Source: Lactobacillus amylovorus DSM 20531
Lineage (GTDB): Bacteria > Bacillota > Bacilli > Lactobacillales > Lactobacillaceae
DNA: 64,000 nucleotides
NCBI RefSeq assembly: GCF_002706375.1
Contig: NZ_CP017706.1
Location: forward strand, 1,116,001 to 1,180,000
Direction of reading: 5' to 3'
Of this stretch, positions 16,220-24,545 are shown piece after piece. Positions within the stretch are counted from its first letter, which is position 1. Each line of letters starts with the position of its first letter. The notes below the pieces were generated by a model. The model made no database searches and was not told the DNA's origin. It saw only the letters and a program-made list of their open reading frames with translations. The translations under genes were made by a program, and so were the position numbers.

Positions 16220-17013
16220 TACTCTTCCTTATCGACTAATGACCAGCGTTCTAGTACACAGCCAAGTAAATAAGGATAAATATTGTCTATTGTTAATGTC
16301 GCAATATATCTTCCTAAATCTTTGGCTAAACGATGTTTAAATTCTGCTTCTACTCTTACCCAATCGTTACAATTTCTAGCTAGATTCCTATAAAGTCCAC
16401 TAGCTCGATCCTGTTCAATTTTTTTATTATAAATTCTCAAAAAGGCATCGCTTTTTCTACTTCCAACATATAGAGTCTGGGCTTCTTCATAATTTCCAAT
16501 TATTTTAAAGCGATTAGAATTAATCTTATTTCCTTGAGTATTCAAGAAAAATGATTCTTCATTCTTTAACCTTTGAATAATCCTATTAACTGAAAATCCG
16601 TAATTAATAAGGTCAGTGGCTATATCAATTCTAGATATGTGCCCCATTTTCTCATATAGTTCTTCAATTATTCTCTTCCAGTTAATAGGAATTCCATGTA
16701 ATTCCGCAAGGCTCTCATATAACGCTTTGCCTGTCGCAGTAAAGTCAACAAGTATTCCCATATCTTTTCTTGTTTCATTCCACATTACGGAAATATTTCC
16801 GCCTTGTTCTCCAGATCCAAAATTATATGAAGAAGTATAGCCGTTATGTCCATGACTCACTGTATTAGACTTGAACAACCATGCTAGATGTAACAGGTTA
16901 TCAGCAACTATAACTTCTTTAGGTAAACCTTGACTATCTTCTACTTGATTGGTCTCATCATAGGGAATATTTAAACGAATTTGGTCGATTTTTATATTAT
17001 TCATCGTTTTCAT
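16219..17013 (-). CDS. Rep_trans/NicK-type relaxase or replication initiator
   Basis: About 264 residues. GHISRIDIATDL and TLYVGSRKSDAFLRIYNKKIEQD are hallmark stretches of the replication initiation factor family (PF02486), which includes RepD-like plasmid initiators and the NicK/MobT relaxases of ICEBs1 and Tn916. Catalytic tyrosine probably in LYVGSRKSDAFLRIY; not assigned with certainty. Such proteins nick at oriT and stay covalently attached. ATG 17013 is favoured (GGAAAG upstream) over a longer reading from 17040. The protein is somewhat short for the family (about 300-350), so a reduced C terminus is possible. Confidence 0.75.
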   Translation of the reverse strand: MKTMNNIKIDQIRLNIPYDETNQVEDSQGLPKEVIVADNLLHLAWLFKSNTVSHGHNGYTSSYNFGSGEQGGNISVMWNETRKDMGILVDFTATGKALYESLAELHGIPINWKRIIEELYEKMGHISRIDIATDLINYGFSVNRIIQRLKNEESFFLNTQGNKINSNRFKIIGNYEEAQTLYVGSRKSDAFLRIYNKKIEQDRASGLYRNLARNCNDWVRVEAEFKHRLAKDLGRYIATLTIDNIYPYLLGCVLERWSLVDKEE

Positions 17014-17040
17014 GATTAATAATCTTTCCGTTACACCCAT

Positions 17041-17126
17041 ATTATTAGGTGGGTGTTGCCAGCCCGCTCACGCTTGAACATTCCATTCGGGCGACTCCGT
17101 CACCCGTCAGCTGGCAACTAAATTAA
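17041..17126 (-). other. Candidate oriT / nick-site hairpin
   Basis: Between the coupling-protein stop and the relaxase start is a GC-rich block unlike its AT-rich surroundings. GTTGCCAGC (17055-17063) and GCTGGCAAC (17110-17118) form a perfect 9-bp outer stem, enclosing CCCG/CGGG and GTCACCC elements. ICEBs1 carries its oriT at the same place, between conQ and nicK. Nicking not shown. Confidence 0.55.
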
Positions 17127-17921
17127 CTATAATTGCCAATAATCAGACTCATCATTATACTTGGATGAATCATAATTATTTTCCAACCTAGTAATTACCT
17201 TAGGTACATCAATATTAGACATATCAGGTGACACAAACGGAGTAGGATTGCTAATCTTTTGACCATCAGAATAGATAAGACCATACCCCGGTTTATTTGG
17301 AACTAATGGTAATGCCTTAATATCATTAACCATGGGATATGCCATGCGATAAGTTTCCGAGTCTGCTTGTCCCATAACGATCCGCGTGCCTAATTGCAAT
17401 GTGATATCTCTATCTAATATAGTTGCGTCTATCCTTTGACCCGAAATAAGAGTAAAAATACCCGCTTGACGCCCACGGAGAATAATTTGACGTAGTTCAC
17501 CCATGATCTCTTTTTTATTCTTGCCAGCTTCAGCAAGCATTGCAGATACTTCATCAATAACTAATAGATATGGTCGATATCCATATTCTGAAAAGTCCTG
17601 TCCCCATTTACCATCTTTAAAGTGTTCATACCTCGCACTCATATTCTCGTTTAAAACGCGTAATAGTCGTGCTATTTGATTAGTATTACTTGCTACCACT
17701 TTCTTACCACTATTAAGATAATTATGTAGACCGTACATATCAGCTCTTTTTGCATCAACAATATAAAGTCCACAATCACACTGAGAAACGGCTTTAAGCA
17801 TAATATACGTAGTCGTATTAGTTTTACCTGACCCACTACGTCCTACAATGAGAAGTCCTCCTGAACCCTTAAGGCTAAAGTTAGTATTCTTATCTAGCTG
17901 AATCTTAAAATTAGAATGCAT
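17127..17921 (-). CDS. FtsK/HerA-type coupling ATPase (TcpA-like)
   Basis: 264 residues with Walker A GRSGSGKT (residues about 27-34), Walker B YLLVIDEVSAML (about 120), an arginine-rich sensor ILRGRQAGIFTLISGQR and a C-terminal FtsK-like end. No membrane segment: the membrane part appears to be encoded by the overlapping upstream gene now split by IS982 copy D. In Tn916/ICEBs1-type elements one longer protein (Orf21, ConQ) does both. It should pump or deliver relaxase-bound DNA to a mating pore. ATG 17921 overlaps the upstream reading frame by 11 bp. Confidence 0.8.
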   Translation of the reverse strand: MHSNFKIQLDKNTNFSLKGSGGLLIVGRSGSGKTNTTTYIMLKAVSQCDCGLYIVDAKRADMYGLHNYLNSGKKVVASNTNQIARLLRVLNENMSARYEHFKDGKWGQDFSEYGYRPYLLVIDEVSAMLAEAGKNKKEIMGELRQIILRGRQAGIFTLISGQRIDATILDRDITLQLGTRIVMGQADSETYRMAYPMVNDIKALPLVPNKPGYGLIYSDGQKISNPTPFVSPDMSNIDVPKVITRLENNYDSSKYNDESDYWQL

Positions 17922-18089
17922 TATCAGTTACTCCCATTTGTTGCTTATCAACATCTCTTAACAAGTATCTTGTATAAGATAGCTGATGATCTACCGATAA
18001 AACATTCATGTTGAATGTTTCTTCTAGCCTATTATTTAGAGTCTGAGTGGCATCACTATTCTTAATGCCATTAGGGTACACAGTAATGT

Positions 18090-19054
18090 ACGCGTGGTGC
18101 TAGTTAAATCGTTCTAGACAATATGCCATATTATAGGCTAAAATAGCTATTTCTAGCCGCTGTTGAAAGCCTACTGGACTTCTTGCTCGATTATTCTCAG
18201 CGTTGTAATAACTAAGCAAAGAAAAGTCGCTTTCAATGCTTCTTCTAATTGCCATCAATTGATGATCATTATGCCTTCTAGCTCCTTGCATGTTTTTACG
18301 ATATGGCGTCCAAAGCACATATCCCATGCGCTTTAGATTAGTAGCTAGATTTTTGCCTAAATAACCTTCATCTCCTAAAAGATAATGGTTGGCTGGATGA
18401 GCATTGATCATCAATTCTACTGTCTCTTTGGCATCATGTACTGACGCTTTAGTAACTGCATAGTCAAGCAGATAGCCATCATCGCTTACTATTGCGTGGA
18501 CCTTGAAGCCATAATAATAGACTTTCTTGGTTGCTTTATAACCAATATCAGCTACGCCCCGAAAGATCTTGACACGATAATTGCGAACAGGCTGGCAAAC
18601 TGGCACTGGGAAACTATCAATAATCAAAAATTCTCCAGCTGTCTTTACTTCTTGATTCCAAGCCTGACGGATACAACGAATTAGAGGCAAGAGCATTCGA
18701 GCTCGACGGTTAAAACGAGAATGAGATAAGCCAACGAAGAATTTACAGAATCTTCGTTGAGATTCAATTCCAATTTCAGTTTGCCAAATGAGCATCGCTA
18801 AGATAGAACTATCAGGAAGCATGGTCTGATCAACATTTTTACGATGTTTAAGTCCATCAGGCGCATAAAGCTTATATAGCGAGCGACAAATCACATTTAA
18901 CCGATTAAAACTAACTTGTAAATGGTGAGAAAAACGCTTAAGCTTGAGACAGTTCAATTAGATCAGACTCTTTTCTATTTAAATTACTTACAACTTGAGT
19001 CTAGTCTAATTGGACTTTTTTATTAACTAAAACGATTTAACTAGCACCACGCGT
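18090..19054 (-). mobile_element. IS982-family element, copy D
   Basis: 965 bp, perfect terminal ACGCGTGGTGCTAG repeats, flanked by the exact 8-bp duplication AGTAATGT (18082-18089 and 19055-19062). This is the cleanest insertion in the window and sets the duplication length used to interpret copies A, B and C. Confidence 0.9.
18100..18957 (-). CDS. IS982-family transposase, copy D
   Basis: Intact 285-residue transposase identical in amino-acid sequence to copy B, including its TTG start and the DDE motifs. The identity implies that B and D transposed recently, after the composite and the IME had come together, or that one derives from the other within this chromosome. Confidence 0.85.
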   Translation of the reverse strand: MNCLKLKRFSHHLQVSFNRLNVICRSLYKLYAPDGLKHRKNVDQTMLPDSSILAMLIWQTEIGIESQRRFCKFFVGLSHSRFNRRARMLLPLIRCIRQAWNQEVKTAGEFLIIDSFPVPVCQPVRNYRVKIFRGVADIGYKATKKVYYYGFKVHAIVSDDGYLLDYAVTKASVHDAKETVELMINAHPANHYLLGDEGYLGKNLATNLKRMGYVLWTPYRKNMQGARRHNDHQLMAIRRSIESDFSLLSYYNAENNRARSPVGFQQRLEIAILAYNMAYCLERFN

Positions 19055-19452
19055 AGTAATGTAAATACCCTCTGAAGTTTCTTCATAGATGATCTTGACG
19101 CCATATTCAACTTTTTTTTCATTGAAAATGGTAGTTTCTTTTTTCTCTACATAATCTATAAGTTGCTCAGAATGGACAATACTCATCAATCTCTTATAGA
19201 TTTTATAGTCAATAACATGTAATTTAATCCATTTCCAAGCTGGATACCCTAGAGGTATAATATTTAATAAAAGTGGATATACAAGAGCAGTATAATTACC
19301 ACTGCTCAACAAGTGCGGTGCGACCTTATATTCAACGCCAATTGATAATGCTAAGGTTGACATCGTTACCATTTTTAAACTGTTAGGATTTCCTAGCGGT
19401 TTTTTTGTGTCTAAGACTAATTTCTTAGTTTTCATATATAAGCACCTCAATT

Positions 19453-19893
19453 CTATAAGTTCATAGCCTCTTGAGGACTCACTTCTAATACTCGCATACC
19501 TGAAGCTGATAGTCCTTCATTACCATTGAAATTCCAATGGCTAAGATCATCGAATGCTACTACCTTATTCTTCTCTAACCCTAAGAGAAGTTTTTTATTC
19601 TCTTCATCAGCAATTACACTCTCACTACCTTTAATTTTCACCGTTAACACAGTTCCAATTGGTAATCTTGTATTAGAACTAATAACTCGAACCTCATATA
19701 CAGCGCGTGGAATAGTTTTAGTTTCATCAGTAGAATCTTGAACCTCTTCCGTCGTTCCACTTAATAGTAGGAAACATTTACCAATTGCTTCCACCAATGG
19801 TCGAGTTAAAGCAGACTGAATTGGAGTCCTCTTACTGTTGCTTTCATTGAAGGTAGAAAGCAATTCACCTTGTTTGGTTACATTATTAGACAT
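19453..19893 (-). CDS. Unknown protein, first gene of the IME transfer operon
   Basis: 146 residues, family not recognised with confidence; position and size resemble the small DUF961-type proteins that begin Tn916/ICEBs1 transfer operons. The sequence is soluble, with a beta-rich middle (AVYEVRVISSNTRLPIGTVLTVKIKGS). It is the first gene after a promoter with TTGACC-N17-TATATT, followed 17 bp later by the split membrane gene. ATG 19893 has GAGAGGA eight bases upstream; the longer reading from 19926 has no such site. Confidence 0.55.
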   Translation of the reverse strand: MSNNVTKQGELLSTFNESNSKRTPIQSALTRPLVEAIGKCFLLLSGTTEEVQDSTDETKTIPRAVYEVRVISSNTRLPIGTVLTVKIKGSESVIADEENKKLLLGLEKNKVVAFDDLSHWNFNGNEGLSASGMRVLEVSPQEAMNL

Positions 19894-19948
19894 TGTTAAT
19901 GTCCTCTCTTTCTTTTTACGTTCCAAATATGGTTATTCATGTATTGAT

Positions 19949-20050
19949 GTACCACTTTTGGATACATATAATATACAACTACCTACACTTCAGGTCAACA
20001 ACTTTGTATCCAATTTTGGTACTTTTTGCTAATTTCGTACCAATTGTATA
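19949..20050. promoter_or_regulatory. Divergent control region with Xre-type operators
   Basis: Two related 17-mers, GTACCACTTTTGGATAC (19949-19965) and GTATCCAATTTTGGTAC (20006-20022), are near reverse complements of each other, and a third half-copy GTACCAATTGTAT starts at 20037. A minus-strand promoter (-35 TTGACC, 17-bp spacer, -10 TATATT) lies between them and drives the transfer operon. The adjacent Xre regulator is the likely binder, as in ImmR control of ICEBs1. Binding is inferred. Confidence 0.65.
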
Positions 20051-20075
20051 AAATTAATCTTAGTGAGGTAATAAT

Positions 20076-20792
20076 ATGACGCCCAACAGAATTAAAGAAT
20101 TAAGAGAAAAAAACAACTTTACGCAACAAGATCTATCTGATCTTTTAAAAAATAAAAATATATCAGCTACAAGAGTAACGATAGCAAGATATGAAGCAGG
20201 AAGCAGAGTTCCAAATGAAGAAGTATGGAAAGCTTTAGCAGAAATTTTTAAAGTTCCCGTACCTTATGTAAAGGGTGAAGGAATTAGAGGTGAAGAAGTA
20301 GAAAGTAAATTAATTAATCTTCTTTTTTCAGCATATTATGATAACAATGAAGAATTGAGTAATATGAAAGCTGATATTTCCCATTTTCTTTCTATAAATG
20401 AAGATAAAGAAACTGCTGATTCTTTTGCTAAAAGTGATGAAAATTATAAAAATAAATCATACGTAATAAATTTCTGGAAAGATAAATTTAAATTTCTATT
20501 CGATAAAAACTTTGAAGAAGCATTGGAAGGTGCTAATGATCTTAAATTTATTCATGATGTAAGTTTAGTTATTCGTATGCAGTTAGAAGAAATTATTATG
20601 AATCAAAATGATAGTGATTTTATTAAAGACTACAAAGAATCAAATACTAGACTAATGAACGAATTCTACAATAGAAATAATGCATATACATTAGTCCCTG
20701 CCATGGATCATCAAATAAAAATATTAAAAAAATATCGAAATTTATTCTTAAATCATGGATACTTTGAAAGTAAAAAAAATGACAAGCAATAA
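20076..20792 (+). CDS. Xre-family regulator of the IME
   Basis: 238 residues: helix-turn-helix in residues 1-65 (RIKELREKNNFTQQDLSDLL ... YEAGSRVPNEEVWKALAEIFKV) and a helical C-terminal part without a recognised domain. It is divergent from the transfer operon across a region with repeated operators, the arrangement of ImmR-like repressors. No ImmA-type protease (HExxH) follows; the downstream position is taken by an IS4-family element that entered the loop of this gene's own terminator. Ribosome binding site GAGG before ATG 20076. Confidence 0.75.
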   Translation: MTPNRIKELREKNNFTQQDLSDLLKNKNISATRVTIARYEAGSRVPNEEVWKALAEIFKVPVPYVKGEGIRGEEVESKLINLLFSAYYDNNEELSNMKADISHFLSINEDKETADSFAKSDENYKNKSYVINFWKDKFKFLFDKNFEEALEGANDLKFIHDVSLVIRMQLEEIIMNQNDSDFIKDYKESNTRLMNEFYNRNNAYTLVPAMDHQIKILKKYRNLFLNHGYFESKKNDKQ

Positions 20793-20794
20793 AG

Positions 20795-22457
20795 CAATGT
20801 CATTAAGTTAAGGCATTGATATTACTGCTTACTTTTAAAGATCGAATCATTTTGATTTGATCTTTTTTCTTTCTAAAATAAAAAGAGAAAGGCTTGACCT
20901 TTCTCTCCCTGCAATAATATAGTTCTGGAACATCATTAATACTACACTACACGAAAAGAGGCAGTATTGCTATGAATATCCATATTAATATTTTAAAGTG
21001 CTTAGATAATATAATCAATGATACTGCTATGCACATTCATGATTATATTAAAAATCCTCATGCTTTTACTCGTAAACGTAAACTTGATGCTTTTACTACG
21101 ATTAAAACGACTATTAATATGCAAAATAATTGCTTAACTAAAGAAATAGATGATGCTTTTGATGATGGTAGTTTTGCTGGCAATAACAATATATCCGTTT
21201 CAGCTTATATCCAACAAAAATCCAAGCTTTCACCTAAATGCTTTGAACATATATTTCACGCTTTTACCCGTCAGTTGCCTACTAAAGCTCAACTTGATCA
21301 TAAATATCGTCTTTTTGCTTTTGACGGCTCCGATTTTAATCAGGTTTGGAATTCTAAAAGTAAAAATATTGTCGATTCTTCTAAAGGCAAATCATATTGT
21401 CAAATACATGTTAATGCAATGTATGATCTTTTAAATAATACGTATCAAGACTGTGTTTTCCAGCCAAAGTCGCAAATAGACGAGCGTGGTGCTGCATTAG
21501 ATATGCTTAGACAGTTAGATTACTCGCAGCCGTATATTGTCATGATGGATCGTGGCTATGAAAGCTTCAATATGATAGAAAACTGCAATCGACTAAAAAA
21601 TTGTTATTATGTAATTCGCACTAAGATTGGTCAAGGTGGTATCAAAGAAATCAAGAATCTGCCAGACGAGTTTTGTGATAAGAATATATCTTGTCGAATA
21701 ACTATCTCGAATCATTATTATACTTTGCATCATAAAACTGAAAATCTTCATATAGTTTTCCATCCTAAGCATCATTACAAAAAGAAGTTCGCCAAGGGTA
21801 CTCAAGATGCTCGTTGGGATTTTGAAGACTTTTGCAATGTAAATTTTAGAGCCTGCAAGATTAGAATAAATGATCCTGATACTAATAAAGAGGAATGGGA
21901 GGTTTTGGTGACCAATCTTGATCGTCAGGAATTCCCACTAGAACGGATGAAGGAACTCTATCATTTACGTTGGGGTATTGAAAGTTCTTTTAGGAAATTA
22001 AAATATGATTTAGGCAGTGTGCAATTTCACTCTAAACAGGATCATTTTATTGAGATGGAGCTATATGCTCATATGATTATGTTTAATGCAGTCAGTCAGA
22101 CTACTGTACAAGCATATGTACCACAGCGTCACTGTAAATATCATTACATAATTAATTTCAAAATAGCATGTTTAATTGTTCAAAAAAGATATAAAGTTTC
22201 TTCAAATGATCAAAACTTTGCAGGAATATTAGTTAGAATAAGCCGACACACAATTCCTATAAGACCAGGTCGCAAAGACAAACGAAACTTAAAGGTCAAA
22301 TCTTCGGTTTCATTTATGTATCGTGTAGCCTAATTTTGAGATAGAATTAAGGTTTATTTGGCATGAAAAAAGATCATTCAAATGCAAAAAGATCGCAAAT
22401 GAATGATCTAAAAAAATACAGTTGTTAATTTGTCAATGCCTTAACTTAATGACATTG
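20795..22457 (+). mobile_element. IS4-family element, copy 2
   Basis: 1663 bp, ends CAATGTCATTAAG, flanked by the exact 10-bp repeat AGCAATAAAG (20785-20794 and 22458-22467). The pre-insertion target is the terminator of the Xre gene: AATGACAAGC, loop AATAAA, GCCTGTCATT then TTTT; the duplicated 10-mer is its loop. The element carries hairpins near both ends (20881-20908 AGAGAAAGG/CCTTTCTCT; 22369-22410 AGATCATTCA/TGAATGATCT). Confidence 0.9.
20972..22333 (+). CDS. IS4-family transposase, copy 2
   Basis: 453 residues with the IS4 YREK signature in YHLRWGIESSFRKLKYDLGS, FAFDGSDFNQVW and IVMMDRGYESFNMIENC. Intact; ATG 20972 follows GAGG. It is clearly diverged from copies 1 and 3 but has the same termini and 10-bp duplication, so it is the same IS type. 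Confidence 0.85.
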   Translation: MNIHINILKCLDNIINDTAMHIHDYIKNPHAFTRKRKLDAFTTIKTTINMQNNCLTKEIDDAFDDGSFAGNNNISVSAYIQQKSKLSPKCFEHIFHAFTRQLPTKAQLDHKYRLFAFDGSDFNQVWNSKSKNIVDSSKGKSYCQIHVNAMYDLLNNTYQDCVFQPKSQIDERGAALDMLRQLDYSQPYIVMMDRGYESFNMIENCNRLKNCYYVIRTKIGQGGIKEIKNLPDEFCDKNISCRITISNHYYTLHHKTENLHIVFHPKHHYKKKFAKGTQDARWDFEDFCNVNFRACKIRINDPDTNKEEWEVLVTNLDRQEFPLERMKELYHLRWGIESSFRKLKYDLGSVQFHSKQDHFIEMELYAHMIMFNAVSQTTVQAYVPQRHCKYHYIINFKIACLIVQKRYKVSSNDQNFAGILVRISRHTIPIRPGRKDKRNLKVKSSVSFMYRVA

Positions 22458-22536
22458 AGCAATAAAGCCTGTCATTTTTTAATAAAATATTTTTTACTAT
22501 AATTAATTTATATTACAAAATCATTCAGGTAAAAAT

Positions 22537-23343
22537 ATGAATCAACTCAAATATAATTTTTCAGATTACAACTTAAATATTGCAACATTCATCTCTAAAG
22601 AGCAATTTAAAATATATTCTCAGTTCATTAATAAATTAAGTCCGTTAAAAAATATTATTCAAACATATAAGATGACACAAAATCAATATATTGAATTGCA
22701 GGCAGTACCCCGTATTATAGAAAATCTTCCAATTTTAAGCGAACAAGGATATGATTTAGCCATTCAAAAAACAACTATTTATATAATACTAAATCGTATG
22801 TTTATAGATAATTGTAAAAATTTAGCAATTCAATTAAATGACTTAAATCTTAATGATCCAATTAACTCATGTGATAAAACTAAATGTGAAGAAAATCTAC
22901 ATGTACTACGCAATTATGCAAATCATGCAACTATTCCAATATCTGGATTAACTACAGAATCATCATCTAATGGTGAAGCAAAGATAAGACCTACAATAAA
23001 AAGACAAGATTTAAAAGGCAAATTCAATAAACATGATAGATTAATAATTAACACTTGGCCTAAAAATGGAATCGAAATCATGCCAGAAATCACCAAATCT
23101 AATACAATCATTCAAAAACTGCTTAAAGCAATTATCCAAAAATTTATTAAAACACGAATAAACGAGGAAGAAATAGAACAAATAAAAGCAGACAAAGAAA
23201 TATGGAAAAACATTTTAATTCCTCAAAAAACTAGAGGCGTTTTTCCTCTTCCACTATCCAATGAACTAAAAGTTGCATATACAGATTCTTTATTATTAAA
23301 GATGGTCGTCTCTCTTATAATCGATAATGTAGAATATAATTAA
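22537..23343 (+). CDS. Unknown cargo protein beside attR, HEPN-like motif
   Basis: 268 residues, no family recognised. Helical and rich in Ile, Asn and Lys, no signal peptide or clear membrane segment. HVLRNYANHATIP at about residues 124-136 has the R-x4-H spacing seen in HEPN nuclease and toxin domains, and the surrounding helices would fit, but the motif is short. Its place, between the regulator and attR of an element that also carries an R-M module, is typical for anti-phage cargo. Before IS4 copy 2 arrived it followed the Xre terminator directly. AT content is higher than in the core genes. Confidence 0.5.
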   Translation: MNQLKYNFSDYNLNIATFISKEQFKIYSQFINKLSPLKNIIQTYKMTQNQYIELQAVPRIIENLPILSEQGYDLAIQKTTIYIILNRMFIDNCKNLAIQLNDLNLNDPINSCDKTKCEENLHVLRNYANHATIPISGLTTESSSNGEAKIRPTIKRQDLKGKFNKHDRLIINTWPKNGIEIMPEITKSNTIIQKLLKAIIQKFIKTRINEEEIEQIKADKEIWKNILIPQKTRGVFPLPLSNELKVAYTDSLLLKMVVSLIIDNVEYN

Positions 23344-23370
23344 CTACTCTTATTTCAATACTTTATAAAC

Positions 23371-23420
23371 CTTTGCCACACAGATGCCACACGAAAATTT
23401 TGTGTGGCAATTTTTGTGGT
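23371..23420. other. Integrase arm-type repeats, right end
   Basis: TGCCACACA (23374-23382), TGCCACAC (23385-23392) and inverted TGTGTGGCA (23401-23409) followed by TTGTGG. The inverted pair could also form a hairpin. Counterpart of the left-end repeat at 2961-2980. Confidence 0.5.
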
Positions 23421-23474
23421 CAAAATAATTATTCATAACTGTTTTTTAAATATTAACAAATATTCAAAAGTAAT

Positions 23475-23523
23475 AAAAAAAGCCTGTCATCATAAGCTTT
23501 TTAAAGCTTCAATAACAGACTTG
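23475..23523 (-). terminator. Element-borne terminator serving tRNA-Thr
   Basis: Minus strand: AGTCTGTTATTGAAGCTT, loop TAAA, AAGCTTATGATGACAGGCT then TTTTTTT. It lies inside the mobile element about 25 bp downstream of the tRNA 3' end and replaces the chromosomal terminator left at 2843-2872. Confidence 0.65.
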
Positions 23524-23545
23524 AAAACTATTAAGTTGTTCGTCT

Positions 23546-23558
23546 AATGCTGACTAGA
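23546..23558. other. attR of the tRNA-Thr mobile element
   Basis: AATGCTGACTAGA, identical to attL at 2886-2898. It includes the last 11 bases of the tRNA gene, so integration restores the tRNA sequence. Confidence 0.75.
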
Positions 23559-23620
23559 GGATTCGAACCTCCGACCTCATCATTACTAGTGACGTGCTCT
23601 GCCAACTGAGCTAAGTCAGC
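23548..23620 (-). tRNA. tRNA-Thr (anticodon AGT)
   Basis: A full 73-nt cloverleaf on the minus strand: acceptor GCTGACT/AGTCAGC with discriminator A, D arm GCTC/GAGC, anticodon stem CGTCA/TGATG with loop CTAGTAA (anticodon AGT), T arm GGAGG-TTCGAAT-CCTCT. CCA is not encoded. The 3' end is the integration site of the mobile element to its left. Anticodon read by eye. Confidence 0.9.
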
Positions 23621-23783
23621 AACTCATTTGTTATCTCATCGACAACAGTATTTATTAAACCATATAGATGGGAGTTGCGCAACCCTTTTTTGAAAAAAAT
23701 TCAAAAAAATCTTCAAAACTATCAAATAAGGCTATTTACGTTAGAATGGAACTAAAAGTGTTAGTCATTCAAGAGGTGATTTT

Positions 23784-24485
23784 ATGGAGACATTCGCTCC
23801 CATTACAACTGAACTAGATTGGCTGCTCAGGATTCTCGTCGCCGCCTTTTGTGGTGCCCTAATCGGCTATGAACGAGCTATCCAAAGAAAAACTGCAGGT
23901 GTCAGAACGCACATTGTAGTTGCTATTGCTTCTGCCTTGTTCATGATCGTATCTAAATACGGCTTCACCGATCTGCTCAACATGCACGATCTTTCACTCG
24001 ACCCTTCAAGAATTGCCGCCCAAATTGTCACCGGTATTTCCTTCATCGGCGCTGGTACAATTTTAGTAAGAAAAGAACAAATTTCTGGTCTAACAACAGC
24101 CGCTGGTGTCTGGGCAACTGCCGCCATCGGAATGGCCGCTGGTGCAGGCATGTACTTCATCGGTATCTTATCAACCGCCTTGCTTTTCATCATTCAACTA
24201 TTCTTTCATGATGACGAAATCGTTGATAAACTTACACCACACATTCGTTTCGACATTTTGATAGATGCTATCAATAAACCAGATGTTTTGCCACAAATAA
24301 AGCAAGAGCTAGAAAATAATAAAGTTGAAAATATTTCAATCAAGATTCTCGATGTCAGCGATAAAAAGATCGTTCTTTATGTCGATGGCGTTATCAACAA
24401 TAAAATTGACGAAAATCAAATCATCATGACTTTACGCAAATATCCTGATATTCGAAAAATCAGTTACACACGCGGTGGCTTATAA
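23784..24485 (+). CDS. MgtC/SapB-family membrane protein
   Basis: 233 residues. Four to five transmembrane segments in the first 140 residues with the family hallmark sequences AAFCGALIGYERAIQRKTAGVRTHIVVAIASALFM and IVTGISFIGAGTI followed by GLTTAAGVWATAAIGMAAG, then a soluble C-terminal ACT-like domain. MgtC proteins act in growth at low magnesium and under acid stress; the biochemical role is still debated. Ribosome binding site GAGGTG before ATG 23784. This is the first chromosomal gene to the right of the tRNA, and its base composition matches the core genes rather than the IME. Confidence 0.85.
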   Translation: METFAPITTELDWLLRILVAAFCGALIGYERAIQRKTAGVRTHIVVAIASALFMIVSKYGFTDLLNMHDLSLDPSRIAAQIVTGISFIGAGTILVRKEQISGLTTAAGVWATAAIGMAAGAGMYFIGILSTALLFIIQLFFHDDEIVDKLTPHIRFDILIDAINKPDVLPQIKQELENNKVENISIKILDVSDKKIVLYVDGVINNKIDENQIIMTLRKYPDIRKISYTRGGL

Positions 24486-24545
24486 CATTTATTTTTAGAG
24501 TAATAATTAGTAAAATGTCATTATTAACCATGAAAGGATGACTTT

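Larger units (their letters stand above)
17911..19435 (-). pseudogene. Membrane partner of the coupling ATPase, split by IS982 copy D
   Basis: Removing IS982 copy D and one copy of its 8-bp duplication joins ...EEGIYIT-like residues (up to 19063) with VYPNGIKNSDATQTLNNRLEE (from 18081) in frame, giving about 183 residues that end at 17911 inside the start of the ATPase gene. The N-terminal half has two hydrophobic segments (about residues 24-45 and 52-72), and the C-terminal half is soluble, as in the N-terminal part of TcpA/ConQ coupling proteins. The present left fragment ends in IS-encoded TRGAS. ATG 19435 has GAGGTG seven bases upstream. The insertion should disable mobilization unless the missing 56 residues are dispensable. 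Confidence 0.7.
2886..23558. mobile_element. Integrative and mobilizable element in tRNA-Thr, with nested transposons
   Basis: The boundaries are the 13-bp att repeats. The core genes run right to left from the Xre control region: a small unknown gene, a split membrane gene, FtsK-type coupling protein, oriT-like hairpin, NicK-type relaxase, unknown gene, xis, int, then a methyltransferase, nuclease and DUF4145 gene as cargo next to attL, with another unknown gene next to attR. Subtracting the composite transposon (8472 bp), IS982 copy D (965 bp), the IS4 copy (1663 bp) and their target duplications leaves roughly 9.5 kb. The order coupling protein, oriT, relaxase resembles ICEBs1. No VirB-type mating-pore genes are visible, so it should depend on a helper and is called an IME. 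Confidence 0.75.
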
